A stretch of DNA of 64,000 nucleotides from UBA1794 sp050946375 (GCA_050946375.1 JBMNUT010000009.1:45322-109321), one strand, 5' to 3'. Shown: positions 50,595 to 59,904, counted from the first letter of the stretch. Numbers and translations: made by a program. The notes: generated by a model from the sequence alone, not told the origin.

Positions 50595-52796
50595 TTACCA
50601 CATAATTTTAGCGACTACCGGCCGGCTTCCCGGAAGCTCGGCCACGACAAGGTAAAATCCCCGGCCGGGCAACAGGAAATGCCCCTGCCCGCCCGTCGTG
50701 CGGCCCAGCTCGCAACCCGAAACCGTGCAGAGCCGGAAGCCCGAAGCGCCGGGCAGCATCACCGTGAGCGACGCGCCATCGCGGGATACGTCGATGCGGT
50801 CGGCCGATTCCGTTGCGCCCTCGACCGACTCGATGCCGTCGGTCAGGGAGCGGTCGCGCATACGGAACAGTACCCACTCCTGCCCCTCTTGGCCGGAAGC
50901 CTGGTTGGCTACCTGCACGAGGCTGCCACTCACGGCCGAATAGCCCGCCACGCTCACCACGGAGGCAGTCCGCCCGTCCTTACTCAGGCGGTACGTGCCG
51001 CGGTCGGTGGGCGTCAGTTTGAAAAAAGTCTTGCGGCTTCCGCTCTGGTAGTCCTCCGCGTCGTAGTTGACGAGGGGCGTCCCCGCCACGGCGGCGTTGT
51101 TGCGGAATCCCAAAGCGCAGGGAGTCTCGTCCGAGCACGGCAGCAGGCGGTAAGTTCCCTCTGCGTCGTCTGCTGCCAGGCGGAAGAACTGCGCATCGAG
51201 TCCGTAGCCGCAGTAAGGCTCGACCGTAGCCGTGTCGCCCAGCCCGCTGCCGGCCGTCAGGCAGAGTCCCGAGCGGGCATTCATCAGCACGTAGGCCGCT
51301 TCGCTGTCGTTCGGCAGCAGACGGTCGGCCGGGGCATAGCCCGCTTCCGTCTTCACGCCCCAGAGCATGTGGTTTGTGCGGCCGCCGGTGAGGGCAAAGG
51401 TCCACTTGAACGAAGAGGTGTACTCGTCGTATTGGTAAAAGGCACAGCCGTCGTAGGTCGTACCGCCGAGGGTCATCGTCAAAGCGTTGGGTGTTTCCCC
51501 CTCGAGGAGGCCCCATGTACCGCTGACCGCCCCGCTAACCGTGCCGTCGGCATGGAGCGTCACGGCCTGCGACTCGATGATTTCCTTCGATTCGCCGGTC
51601 CCGAGGTCGATAAACTGGTAGGTTCCGGCCAGTTCCTCCGCATCGCTGCACGAGGAGGGCATCTCCCCGGCATAACGCAGGGGAGCCACTACGGGCCATC
51701 CGCTGGCGGTCATCTGCATTTGGTGCACGCGGACTTCGTGATACTCGCCCGTTGTGGAGAAACGGGTATGGAAGATGAGGAAATAGCGCTTCGTCAGCGG
51801 GTCATAATAGGCTGAGTTATGCCCGGGCGACATGTAGTCGCCGGCCGTTCCCGCCTCGCCTTCGCCCGGAAGGAAGCGATGATTTCCCATAACCTTCAGG
51901 CCGTATCGGTACATCGCGGTGTTGTTTCCGCGGGCGTTCACTATGTTCTGCCCTCTTTCGTCATAGTATGGGCCGTAAGGCGTAGTGCTTCTTGCCACCC
52001 GCACGTTGTATCCGTCCTGTTGCCCCAGCCCTCCCATGGAAAGGAAGAGGTAGTAATACTCCGTTTCGGGGCTGTACAGGATGTAAGGGGCTTCCATATC
52101 GCAGGAACCGCCGGCCAGCCGGCGGCCATAAGGCCAGTTTTCGGCGATGGAGGCCGGCTGCTCTTCGCGAGGGAGGATGCTCCCGTCCTCAGGATTCATC
52201 TCCAAAATAAAAATACCGCCCGAGTAAGAGCCGTAGACCATCCAGAGTCTTTCGCCCGAGGCATCATAAAACACGTGGGGGTCTATGCAGTTGGGCATGC
52301 TTTCGATGTCGAAATAAATCGTAGAGCCGTCGCCCGGGTCGTAAGGTTGCCCGTATCCGTTGGAGCGGCGCAGCACTCCCAGGTCGGTGAACGGCCCTTC
52401 GGGCGAATCGCTCACGGCATATCCGATGAGAGCCTGGGGGCAACTGCCCTGACACACGCAGTAATACATCAGATAGCGGCCGTCGGGCAGCTGAAGATAG
52501 TCGCCCGCCCAGAAAGTCTCCGTATCGGCCCAGTCCAAGGCCTCGGCCAGTTCCTCGGTAATGTGGCGGAAATAGGGCTGGTCCTGCACGCTGCTGCCCA
52601 CTTGCGTCCAGCGTATCAGGTCAGGCGACTTGGCCCCGCCCATGTGGGAGCCTATGATATAATACATACCCTCGGGGGTACGGATTATGGAGGGGTCGTG
52701 AACCGAGACATTGCCGAAGTCGGTGGCCGCGGAACGAGGCGTGAAAAACAGTATCCCGACGAGGGACAGAAAGAAAAGAAGTATCCTTTGCTTCAT
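50595..52796 (-). CDS. GH43 family arabinanase-like enzyme with ricin-type module and T9SS-like tail
   Basis: 733 residues with signal peptide (LLFFLSLVGILFFTPRSAA). The five-bladed propeller of family 43 is seen: VHDPSIIRTPEGMYYIIGS (catalytic base Asp), CIDPHVFYDASGERLWMVYGS, CDMEAPYILYSPETEYYYLFLS (catalytic acid Glu in MEAPY) and YMSPGHNSAYYDPLTKRYFLIFHTRF (GHNS is common in arabinanases). A GH43-associated sandwich follows, then a beta-trefoil-like module (YVLMNARSGLCLTAGSGLG...WVLFRM) and a tail ending RGFYLVVAELPGSRPVVAKI like T9SS signals. Probably cuts arabinan at the cell surface. The ATG at 52796 is chosen as the signal-peptide start. Confidence 0.85.
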   Translation of the reverse strand: MKQRILLFFLSLVGILFFTPRSAATDFGNVSVHDPSIIRTPEGMYYIIGSHMGGAKSPDLIRWTQVGSSVQDQPYFRHITEELAEALDWADTETFWAGDYLQLPDGRYLMYYCVCQGSCPQALIGYAVSDSPEGPFTDLGVLRRSNGYGQPYDPGDGSTIYFDIESMPNCIDPHVFYDASGERLWMVYGSYSGGIFILEMNPEDGSILPREEQPASIAENWPYGRRLAGGSCDMEAPYILYSPETEYYYLFLSMGGLGQQDGYNVRVARSTTPYGPYYDERGQNIVNARGNNTAMYRYGLKVMGNHRFLPGEGEAGTAGDYMSPGHNSAYYDPLTKRYFLIFHTRFSTTGEYHEVRVHQMQMTASGWPVVAPLRYAGEMPSSCSDAEELAGTYQFIDLGTGESKEIIESQAVTLHADGTVSGAVSGTWGLLEGETPNALTMTLGGTTYDGCAFYQYDEYTSSFKWTFALTGGRTNHMLWGVKTEAGYAPADRLLPNDSEAAYVLMNARSGLCLTAGSGLGDTATVEPYCGYGLDAQFFRLAADDAEGTYRLLPCSDETPCALGFRNNAAVAGTPLVNYDAEDYQSGSRKTFFKLTPTDRGTYRLSKDGRTASVVSVAGYSAVSGSLVQVANQASGQEGQEWVLFRMRDRSLTDGIESVEGATESADRIDVSRDGASLTVMLPGASGFRLCTVSGCELGRTTGGQGHFLLPGRGFYLVVAELPGSRPVVAKIMW

Positions 52797-52839
52797 GGCA
52801 TTATGGCATTTATGTTTGTTTGCACTGCTATTCTCTGAA

Positions 52840-52930
52840 AATTCCCTTGCACCTTTCGGCAAAAAGCCTTGCCGCTTTTTGGAAAAAGCAGCAAGGGTTT
52901 TCCGGAAAAGCGGGAAAACTTTTTCACGGC
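52840..52930. repeat. 22-bp phased repeat array
   Basis: Units at 52840, 52862, 52884 and 52906, each 22 bp apart (AATTCCCTTGCACC, AAAAGCCTTGCCGCTTTTTGG, AAAAGCAGCAAGGGTTTTCC, AAAAGCGGG). Upstream of the GH43 gene; 52931-53087 holds no gene or further repeat that I can see. Confidence 0.85.
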
Positions 52931-53087
52931 AATATTAGCAAATTACTCCAGAACTACCGCACGATTTCGGGAAAAAAACCGTTATTTTGTAACCGAAATT
53001 AAACCTCGACGGGGAAAAATGCCTCAAAAAACGCTTTTCCGCCCCGGAAGACTTTTCCAAACACAGGCGTAAACGAAAGAAAAGCAG

Positions 53088-53095
53088 TACCTTTA
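53088..53095 (+). promoter_or_regulatory. -7 box (TACCTTTA) of ppk-ppx
   Basis: TACCTTTA 54 bp before the ppk ATG; -33 not clear. Confidence 0.4.
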
Positions 53096-53149
53096 GGGGC
53101 ATAAACACGCGGAAAAAATGCAATCCGCCCCTAAAGAGTAAGAACAAAG

Positions 53150-55264
53150 ATGGATAAAGCAAAGAAAACAAAGTACCTGCACCGAGACATTAGCTGGATG
53201 TACTTCAACCGAAGAATCCTGCAAGAAGCCATGCGAAAGGAAGTCCCCGTCATGGAGCGCCTTTCCTTTTTAGGCATTTACTCCAACAATCTGGACGAAT
53301 TCTTCAAGGTGCGTGTCGCATCCATCACGCGCATTGCCGAATGCGAAGACAAGTCGGCACAAAAAGAGCGGGAGCAGGCACTCGATTTGCTCAAGGAAAT
53401 CAATACGCTCAACAACCGCTATGCCAAAGACTACGAAGCGGCCATAGCCGAAGTGACCGCCGATTTGCGGGAAAAGAACATATGCCTCGTCGACGAGACG
53501 CAACTCACCGAAGAACAGACGGCCTACGTAATCGACTACTTCCACAACCATCTGGAGGGAACGCTCATGCCCGTTTGGATTTCGGAGGTGAAGCAACTCA
53601 CCGGCGAAGAGGATGAACACACCTATCTGGCCGTGAAACTGAGCCGTCACCACGGCCAAAAGAAACGCAACGAATACGCCGTAATCGGAATGACCCTCTC
53701 GGGAAGCGACCGTTTCCTGCGTCTGCCCGACAAAGACGGCGTAAGTTACGTCATGTACATGGACGACGTGTTCCGCATCTGCCTGCCGCAAATCTTCAAA
53801 GGCCTGGACTTCGACGAATTTGAAGCCTATGCTTTCAAATTTACGAAGGATGCCGAGATGGAAATCGACAACGATTTGCGCAACGGCACCCTGCAAAAGA
53901 TATCGAAGGGCGTGAAGAGTCGCCGCAAAGGCCTCCCCTTGCGCGTGGTATACGATGCGCGGATGCCAAAAGAACTGCGCAAAAAGATTATAGCGAAGCT
54001 CAATCTGGACCGGTTGGACACGCTTTTGGGCGGCGGCAAGTACCAGAACCACAAAGACCTGATGAGCTTCCCCGACTGCGGGCGCAAGGATTTGCGCTAC
54101 CCCCGCTGGGCACCCATCGTGAAGCCCGAGCTCGACGTGCCCCAATCGCTGCTGCAACTCATCAACGAGCGCGACCGCTTCATCCACGTCCCCTACCATT
54201 CGTTCAATTCCTACCTGCGCCTCCTGCAAGAGGCTGCCATCCACCGCGAAGTCCGTTCCATCAAAACGACATTATACAGGCTCGCCAAGGACTCGAAGGT
54301 AGTGAAGGCGCTGATTTGCGCCGCAAAGAACGGGAAAAAGGTTACGGTAGTCATCGAATTGATGGCCCGTTTCGACGAAGCGCCCAACATCGCCTGGTCG
54401 AAAAAGATGCAGGATGCCGGCATACACGTCATATTCGGTGTGGAAGGGCTGAAGATCCATTCCAAAATCACCCACATCGAAATGACCAACCACCGGCACA
54501 TCGCCTGCATCAGCACGGGTAACTTCCACGAAGGCAACGCCCGTATGTACACAGACTTCCTGCTTATGACCGCCAACCGCCGCATCGTTCGCGACGTGGC
54601 TTCGGTGTTCGACTTCATAGAGAAGCCCTATACGCCGGTCAAGTTCCATGAATTGCTGGTTTCGCCGAATGAAATGAAGAAAAAGTTCCTTCAATTGATC
54701 ACAAACGAAATCAAAAATCACCTGGCCGGCAAGCCCGCTTACATACGCATCAAGGTGAATCACATAACCGACCCCATCATGGTGAAGAAACTCTATGAGG
54801 CGTCGGCCGCAGGCGTACCCATAGACCTCAGCGTGCGCGGCAACTGCTCGCTGTTTACCGGCATCCCCGGACAAAGCGAGACTATCCACATCAGCGGAGT
54901 GATAGACCGCTATCTGGAACACGCCCGCATTTTCATCTTTGCCGCAGGGGGCGAGGAAAAAGTATTCATCGGTTCGGCCGACTGGATGCCGCGCAATCTG
55001 GATTACCGCATTGAGGTTGTCACGCCGGTCTATGACCCCCAGATAAAAGAAGAGCTGAAATTCATCGTAGACTGTGCCCTGCGCGACACTCAGCAGGCGC
55101 GCATCGTAGACGGCACGGGACGAAACGTGATACCCTGCACGCAAGGCGCCGAACCCTTCCGCTCGCAGGAAGCCATATACAAGCATTATCTGGAACAAGC
55201 ACAATCGGCACAAACAGAAATACCACAAGATAAAAAGGAGGTAAACGAAATTGAAATCGAATAA
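53150..55264 (+). CDS. ppk1: Polyphosphate kinase 1
   Basis: 704 residues, full length. Builds polyphosphate from ATP. N-domain YLHRDISWMYFNRRILQEA and FLGIYSNNLDEFFKVRV; head domain; first phospholipase-D-like domain with VVIELMARFDEAPNIAWSKKMQDAGIHVIFGVEGLKIHSKI, where the His near residue 437 is the phosphohistidine; ISTGNFHEGNARMYTDFLLMTA; second domain with RIFIFAAGGEEKVFIGSADWMPRNLDYRIEVVTPVYDPQIKEEL. Its last 14 bp overlap the start of ppx. Confidence 0.97.
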   Translation: MDKAKKTKYLHRDISWMYFNRRILQEAMRKEVPVMERLSFLGIYSNNLDEFFKVRVASITRIAECEDKSAQKEREQALDLLKEINTLNNRYAKDYEAAIAEVTADLREKNICLVDETQLTEEQTAYVIDYFHNHLEGTLMPVWISEVKQLTGEEDEHTYLAVKLSRHHGQKKRNEYAVIGMTLSGSDRFLRLPDKDGVSYVMYMDDVFRICLPQIFKGLDFDEFEAYAFKFTKDAEMEIDNDLRNGTLQKISKGVKSRRKGLPLRVVYDARMPKELRKKIIAKLNLDRLDTLLGGGKYQNHKDLMSFPDCGRKDLRYPRWAPIVKPELDVPQSLLQLINERDRFIHVPYHSFNSYLRLLQEAAIHREVRSIKTTLYRLAKDSKVVKALICAAKNGKKVTVVIELMARFDEAPNIAWSKKMQDAGIHVIFGVEGLKIHSKITHIEMTNHRHIACISTGNFHEGNARMYTDFLLMTANRRIVRDVASVFDFIEKPYTPVKFHELLVSPNEMKKKFLQLITNEIKNHLAGKPAYIRIKVNHITDPIMVKKLYEASAAGVPIDLSVRGNCSLFTGIPGQSETIHISGVIDRYLEHARIFIFAAGGEEKVFIGSADWMPRNLDYRIEVVTPVYDPQIKEELKFIVDCALRDTQQARIVDGTGRNVIPCTQGAEPFRSQEAIYKHYLEQAQSAQTEIPQDKKEVNEIEIE
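55235..55242 (+). promoter_or_regulatory. Strong Shine-Dalgarno site that sets the ppx TTG start
   Basis: AAGGAGGT, 8 bp before TTG 55251, inside the end of ppk1. Such a full anti-16S match is rare in Bacteroidetes and supports the TTG start and coupled translation. Confidence 0.7.
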
Positions 55265-56183
55265 TTACGCAGCCATCGACATTGGCTCCAACGCCGTACG
55301 ACTGCTCGTCAAGCAAGTCATTTTACCCGAGAACGGGGGCAGACCGGAATTTTCCAAGAAACTTTTCCTGCGCGTGCCGCTCCGGCTGGGATTTGACTCC
55401 TTCCAAAAGGGAAACATCAGCGCCACCAAAGGCGAAAAGCTCGTACGCCTGATGAAAGCCTACCGGCAGTTGATGAAAATCTACGACGTCAACAAATACC
55501 GTGCCTGTGCCACTTCAGCCATGCGCGACGCCGCAAACGGCAAAGAACTGATACAGAAAATCCGAGAGGAGAGCAAGATCAAGATAGAAATCATACCCGG
55601 CGAAGAAGAAGCGCAAATCATCTACAACAACCACATTGAGCGCATCGAAGACCGCACGGGCAACTTCCTGTACGTCGACGTAGGCGGCGGCTCGACCGAG
55701 GTCAACTTCCTGCACGACGGACAGCTCCAGTTTTCCGCTTCCTATAATGTAGGTACCGTGCGCGTACTCTCGAAAGGCATCATCGAGAAGGACTGGCGGA
55801 AAATGTCGGAAGAGGTAGCGCGGATAACCGCCGCATTCCCCAACACGCAAATCATCGGTTCGGGCGGAAACATCAACCGCCTCTACCGCCTGGCCGAGGT
55901 GAAAGACAAGGAAAAGCAGACGTTCCCCGTGAGCGAACTGCAACGCCTCTACGACAGCCTCGTGCCCCTCACGCCGGAGCAGCGCATGGAAACGTTCCAC
56001 ATCAAGGCCGACCGCGCCGACGTCATAGTGCCCGCCGCGCGCATCTTCCTGACTTTGGCGCAAGCCTGCGACGCACACTACATACACGTGCCCGTCATCG
56101 GCCTGGCCGACGGCATCATCGACACGCTCTACAAGCAAGACATCGACCACCCCGGCGTCGCAACCGGCGGGCAGGCCGTATAA
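55251..56183 (+). CDS. ppx: Exopolyphosphatase / GppA-type phosphatase
   Basis: 310 residues. NNYAAIDIGSNAVRLLVKQV is the ASKHA phosphate-1 motif (DIGSNxxRL), YRACATSAMRDAANG and EIIPGEEEAQIIYNN follow, and NFLYVDVGGGSTEVNFL is the phosphate-2 motif; IGSGGNINRLYRL and LADGIIDTLY finish the Ppx/GppA core. It hydrolyses polyphosphate ends or pppGpp. Only the two-domain core is present, so it is the short form. Begins with TTG (see the Shine-Dalgarno site) and overlaps ppk1 by 14 bp; the pair can make and degrade polyphosphate. Confidence 0.93.
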   Translation: MKSNNYAAIDIGSNAVRLLVKQVILPENGGRPEFSKKLFLRVPLRLGFDSFQKGNISATKGEKLVRLMKAYRQLMKIYDVNKYRACATSAMRDAANGKELIQKIREESKIKIEIIPGEEEAQIIYNNHIERIEDRTGNFLYVDVGGGSTEVNFLHDGQLQFSASYNVGTVRVLSKGIIEKDWRKMSEEVARITAAFPNTQIIGSGGNINRLYRLAEVKDKEKQTFPVSELQRLYDSLVPLTPEQRMETFHIKADRADVIVPAARIFLTLAQACDAHYIHVPVIGLADGIIDTLYKQDIDHPGVATGGQAV

Positions 56184-56191
56184 AAGACATC

Positions 56192-56280
56192 CCAAGGCAA
56201 GGCACTTTCCACCCAAAGTGCCGGCACTTTTTCCCGGAAGCCCCGAGCCTTTCCCCGCAAAGGCCCGGGGCTTTTGCACG
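56192..56280. repeat. 22-bp phased repeat array
   Basis: Units at 56192, 56214, 56236 and 56258 in exact phase (AAAGTGCCGGCACTTTTTCCC is the clearest). The last two form the ppx terminator. Confidence 0.87.
56238..56275 (+). terminator. Terminator of ppk-ppx made from two repeat units
   Basis: AAGCCCCGAGCCTTT pairs with AAAGGCCCGGGGCTT (one mismatch), loop CCCCGC, ending in TTTT. Confidence 0.8.
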
Positions 56281-56385
56281 CCCGCGCCGCAGAAAAAGCC
56301 ATCCGGACGCAGCCCCCAAGGCGGAAATGAGCATATAATCCTATCAAAAAGCAATTATAGACAACCGAAAAGCCACGATAGCCCT

Positions 56386-56393
56386 TATCTTTG
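56386..56393 (+). promoter_or_regulatory. -7 box (TATCTTTG) of the GH29 gene
   Basis: Perfect TAnnTTTG 51 bp before the ATG at 56445; -33 not clear. Confidence 0.5.
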
Positions 56394-56444
56394 CACTCAT
56401 TATTTTTCAACCTAAAAACGAACGAAAAACATACGAAACCTTTT

Positions 56445-58139
56445 ATGAACAAAATCTTTTCCGCCCTACTCCTGGCCGCAGTGTGCGGCACCGCAGTCCC
56501 GACGACTGCCGCGGCTCAAGACAAGGACCAGCCCGCCAAAGAACCCATGGAAGAGGGAATCTACGAACCTACCTGGGAATCGCTCGCAAAATACGAAGTA
56601 CCCGAATGGTTCAAGAATGCCAAATTCGGAATCTGGGCACACTGGGGCCCCCAATGCCAGCCCGAAGCCGGCGACTGGTATGCACGCAGCATGTATTACC
56701 CCGGAAGCTGGGCCTATAAATACCATGTAGAGCACTACGGCGACCCTGCCCAATTCGGCTTCAAGGACGTAATCCACGAGTGGAAAGCCCGCAACTGGGA
56801 GCCCGATTCGCTCATACGCCTCTACAAAAGCGTAGGAGCACGCTACTTCATGACCCTCGCCAACCACCACGACAACCTCGACCTTTGGGACAGCCGCTAC
56901 CAGCCCTGGAACTCCTGCAACATGGGACCGGAGAAAAACATCATAGGCGGCTGGGCCGAAGCCTGCAAGAAATATGACCTCCCGATGGGCGTAAGCGTAC
57001 ACGCCGCACACGCCTGGACCTGGTACGAAGGCTCACAGGACTTCGACGGCAAGCTCACCCGCGAAGACGGCAAAGGCACCTGGTGGGAAGGCTACGACCC
57101 CCAAGACCTTTATGCGCAGAACCACCCCAGAAGCAAGGACAGTAAGAACGAAGGAGCCATACACAGCCAATGGGACTGGGGCAACGGCGCTTCGATTCCC
57201 TCCGAGGCATTCCAGACAAACGTCTACAACCGCACGCTCGACCTCATCAACCGCTACGACCCGGCCATCATCTATTTCGACGACACGGCAGTACCTTTCT
57301 ACCCCATCAGCAACGTAGGCGTGGAAATCGTAGCCCACTACTACAACCGCGACCTCAAGAAGCACAAGAAACCGCAGGTGGTCGTAACCGGAAAGAAGCT
57401 CAACGAAGAGCAAAAGGACGCCATCGTGTGGGATGTGGAACGCGGTATTCCCGACCGGCCGCAACCCGAATACTGGCAGACTTGCACCTGTCTGGGAAGC
57501 TGGCACTACGACCGCGGGCTCTATGAGCGCAACGGCTACAAGTCGGCCGCAACCGTCGTGAAAATGCTGATAGACATCGTGAGCAAGAACGGCAACCTCC
57601 TCCTGAGCGTGCCCCTGCGCGGCGACGGAAACCCCGACGAAAAAGAGCTGAAGATACTGCAAGACCTGAAAAAGTGGATGGACGTAAACAAAGAGAGCAT
57701 CTACGATACGCGTCCGTGGAAAGTCTTCGGCGAAGGACCCACGGCCGAACAGGCCCGTCCCCTCAACGCCCAGGGCTTCAACGAAGGCACAAACTACACG
57801 GCGGCCGACGTACGCTACGTAGAGAAGAAAGGCACTGTCTACGCCTCGCTGCTCGGCTGGCCCGAAAACCCCCTCCGTAACCCTCAAGGCACTGGCCACG
57901 GGCTCCGGAAACTACTCGGGCAAGGTGAAGAAAGTGAAGCTCCTCGGTGGCGGCGAACTGCCCTTCACGTGCGATGCACAGGGCCTGCATGTCGAGTTGC
58001 CCGCCACGCCGACAAACGACATACTGCCCGTGATGGAAATCACCTTCAGCAAACGCTGAAAAGTGCCTGCACTTTTCCGGAAAACCCTTGCATGAAATCA
58101 AGAAAAACCTTAAATCATTTTCTAACAACTTTCACATAG
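56445..58139 (+). CDS. GH29 alpha-L-fucosidase with C-terminal frameshift
   Basis: 564 residues as read. Signal peptide ends AAAQ. The family 29 barrel is intact: FKNAKFGIWAHWGPQCQPEAGDWYARSMY, GARYFMTLANHHDNLDLWDS, and the nucleophile region PAIIYFDDTAVPFYPIS (Asp near residue 278); KNGNLLLSVPLRGDG ends the barrel. After GWPENP (base 57869) the reading turns into non-family sequence rich in Arg. Dropping one C from the CCCCC at 57869-57873 restores SVTLKALATGSGNYSGKV...LPVMEITFSKR ending at TGA 58057-58059, a normal GH29 C-terminal sandwich. So the gene is either a real +1 frameshift mutant or carries a homopolymer sequencing error. It removes L-fucose from glycans such as mucin or plant cell wall. 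Confidence 0.85.
   Translation: MNKIFSALLLAAVCGTAVPTTAAAQDKDQPAKEPMEEGIYEPTWESLAKYEVPEWFKNAKFGIWAHWGPQCQPEAGDWYARSMYYPGSWAYKYHVEHYGDPAQFGFKDVIHEWKARNWEPDSLIRLYKSVGARYFMTLANHHDNLDLWDSRYQPWNSCNMGPEKNIIGGWAEACKKYDLPMGVSVHAAHAWTWYEGSQDFDGKLTREDGKGTWWEGYDPQDLYAQNHPRSKDSKNEGAIHSQWDWGNGASIPSEAFQTNVYNRTLDLINRYDPAIIYFDDTAVPFYPISNVGVEIVAHYYNRDLKKHKKPQVVVTGKKLNEEQKDAIVWDVERGIPDRPQPEYWQTCTCLGSWHYDRGLYERNGYKSAATVVKMLIDIVSKNGNLLLSVPLRGDGNPDEKELKILQDLKKWMDVNKESIYDTRPWKVFGEGPTAEQARPLNAQGFNEGTNYTAADVRYVEKKGTVYASLLGWPENPLRNPQGTGHGLRKLLGQGEESEAPRWRRTALHVRCTGPACRVARHADKRHTARDGNHLQQTLKSACTFPENPCMKSRKTLNHFLTTFT
57869..57873 (+). other. Frameshift point in GH29 (run of five C)
   Basis: The read frame and the expected frame meet at this C-run; one fewer C joins them. 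Downstream 180 bp in the other frame encode a protein-like C-terminus with a stop at 58057-58059. Confidence 0.75.
58059..58120. repeat. 22-bp phased repeat array
   Basis: Units at 58059 (AAAAGTGCCTGCACTTTTCC), 58081 (AAAACCCTTGCATG) and 58103 (AAAAACCTTAAATC), starting at the restored GH29 stop codon. Confidence 0.8.
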
Positions 58140-58198
58140 GAATTAGGGAAACATCGGATCGTTTCAGGAAAACTCCTGCCCCGGCAGGAAAAGACAGA

Positions 58199-58240
58199 CT
58201 CCCCGGCCGTCGCTCGTTACAGCGGTCGGGGAGCTTTGTT
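58199..58240 (+). terminator. Terminator of the GH29 gene
   Basis: CTCCCCGGCCG pairs with CGGTCGGGGAG (one mismatch), followed by CTTTGTTTC. Confidence 0.75.
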
Positions 58241-58299
58241 TCTGAGAATCTGATACAACTATCTGTAATTCGGGTTATAAACCTTTTCCCATATCTTAT

Positions 58300-58307
58300 T
58301 ATCTTTG
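58300..58307 (+). promoter_or_regulatory. -7 box (TATCTTTG) of the Fe-S operon
   Basis: Perfect TAnnTTTG 30 bp before the ATG at 58338; -33 not clear. Confidence 0.5.
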
Positions 58308-58337
58308 CACCCGTTCACACCACTATCTTCATGACTT

Positions 58338-59858
58338 ATGTTACGAAACATCAGACTTATTCTCGCAATCATCTTCCTCGGCTGCATCACGCTGCTGTTC
58401 GCTGACTTCACCGGCGCCACGCATGCCTGGCTGGGATGGATGGCAAAAATCCAGTTCCTCCCCGCCCTGCTGGCGCTGCACGCAGGCATCGTCGTCTTCC
58501 TGCTGCTGCTTACGCTCGTCTTCGGCCGTGTCTATTGCTCCGTCATCTGCCCCTTGGGCGTATTTCAGGACGTGATTGCCTGGTTCGGCAAGCGCAAAAA
58601 GAAAAACCGCTACTCCTACTCGCCCGCCCGCTCCGTCCTGCGCTACAGCGTGCTGGCCCTTTTCGTCATAGCCCTGCTGGCCGGCTTCAGTTCCTTCGCG
58701 GCGCTGCTCGCCCCCTACAGCTCTTACGGCCGCATCGCCTCCAACTTTTTCGCCCCGCTCTACCGCTGGGGAAACAATCTGCTGGCCTACCTGGCAGAAC
58801 GGGCCGACAGCTACGCATTTTACGAGACGGAAGTGTGGATAAAGAGCCTGCCTACCTTCCTGATCGCTGCCGTTACGCTCATCGTGCTGCTCATCCTGGC
58901 GTGGAAGAACGGGCGCACCTATTGTAATACGATATGTCCCGTGGGCACAGTGCTGGGCTTCGTGGCACGGTTCGCCTGGCTGAAGCCCGTAATCGACCCC
59001 TCGAAGTGCATCGGGTGCTCGCTCTGCGCCCGCAACTGCAAGGCCGCCTGCATCGACTTCAAGCAGCACCGCATCGATTACAGCCGCTGCGTGAGCTGCA
59101 TGGACTGCATCGGCAAGTGCCACAAGGGTGCCATCCGCTACACCCACCCCGCCGCTGCTGCCCACAAGGCTGCCCCGGCAACGGCCCAACCGGCAGCACA
59201 AACCACGGACAAGGCTGCAGCACCCGAGGCCAACGGCCGGCGCCGCTTTCTGGCTTCCTCCCTGCTTGCCGCCACAGCCCTTGCCTTGAAGGCCCAAGAG
59301 AAGAAAGTGGACGGCGGACTGGCCGTAATCGAAGACAAGAAAGTGCCGGCCCGCTCCCAACACATCCTCCCGCCGGGCGCCCTCAGCGCACGCCATTTCG
59401 CCCAGCACTGCACGGCCTGCCAGCTCTGCGTATCGGCCTGCCCCAACGGAGTGCTGCGCCCCTCCACCGACCTGAAGCGGTTCATGCAACCGGAAATGTC
59501 CTACGAACGCGGCTACTGCCGGCCTGAATGCACCCGCTGTGCCGACGTCTGCCCGACGGGGGCCATACGCCCCATCACGCAAGCCGACAAGTCGGCCACG
59601 CAGATAGGCCACGCCGTATGGATCAAGGCCAACTGCATCCCCCTGACCGACGGGGTACAATGCGGCAACTGCGCCCGCCACTGCCCCTCGGGAGCCATAC
59701 AGATGATTCCCTCACAGCCAGGCAATCCCGACGCTCCCCGCATACCGGCCATCAACACGGAGCGCTGCATCGGCTGCGGAGCCTGCGAAAACCTCTGCCC
59801 CGCACGGCCCTTCAGCGCAATCTACGTGGAAAGTAACGAAATGCACCGCAGCATCTAA
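58338..59858 (+). CDS. NapH/RnfB-like membrane Fe-S protein fused to a Tat-type ferredoxin region
   Basis: 506 residues. Four or five membrane helices in the N-terminal half with the NapH-like pairs GRVYCSVICPLGVFQDVIAWF and GRTYCNTICPVGTVLGFVARF. Two 4Fe-4S motifs follow, CIGCSLCARNCKAACI and CVSCMDCIGKCHKGAI. An Ala/Pro linker leads to GRRRFLASSLLAATALALKA (near residue 300), which looks like a twin-arginine signal inside the protein, then further Cys clusters CTACQLCVSACPNG, CTRCADVCPTGAI, CGNCARHCPSGAI and CIGCGACENLCPARPF. It probably moves electrons across the inner membrane. Partners are the next genes of the operon; donor and acceptor unknown. Confidence 0.85.
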   Translation: MLRNIRLILAIIFLGCITLLFADFTGATHAWLGWMAKIQFLPALLALHAGIVVFLLLLTLVFGRVYCSVICPLGVFQDVIAWFGKRKKKNRYSYSPARSVLRYSVLALFVIALLAGFSSFAALLAPYSSYGRIASNFFAPLYRWGNNLLAYLAERADSYAFYETEVWIKSLPTFLIAAVTLIVLLILAWKNGRTYCNTICPVGTVLGFVARFAWLKPVIDPSKCIGCSLCARNCKAACIDFKQHRIDYSRCVSCMDCIGKCHKGAIRYTHPAAAAHKAAPATAQPAAQTTDKAAAPEANGRRRFLASSLLAATALALKAQEKKVDGGLAVIEDKKVPARSQHILPPGALSARHFAQHCTACQLCVSACPNGVLRPSTDLKRFMQPEMSYERGYCRPECTRCADVCPTGAIRPITQADKSATQIGHAVWIKANCIPLTDGVQCGNCARHCPSGAIQMIPSQPGNPDAPRIPAINTERCIGCGACENLCPARPFSAIYVESNEMHRSI

Positions 59859-59863
59859 CCGCA

Positions 59864-59904
59864 AAAAGCGCTGCCACTTTTACGAAAAAGACGAAGCACT
59901 CTCT
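59864..59904. repeat. 22-bp repeat pair
   Basis: Units at 59864 (AAAAGCGCTGCCACTTTTAC) and 59886 (AAAAGACGAAGCACTC), 22 bp apart, in the gap between the Fe-S protein and the aldo/keto reductase. Confidence 0.78.
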
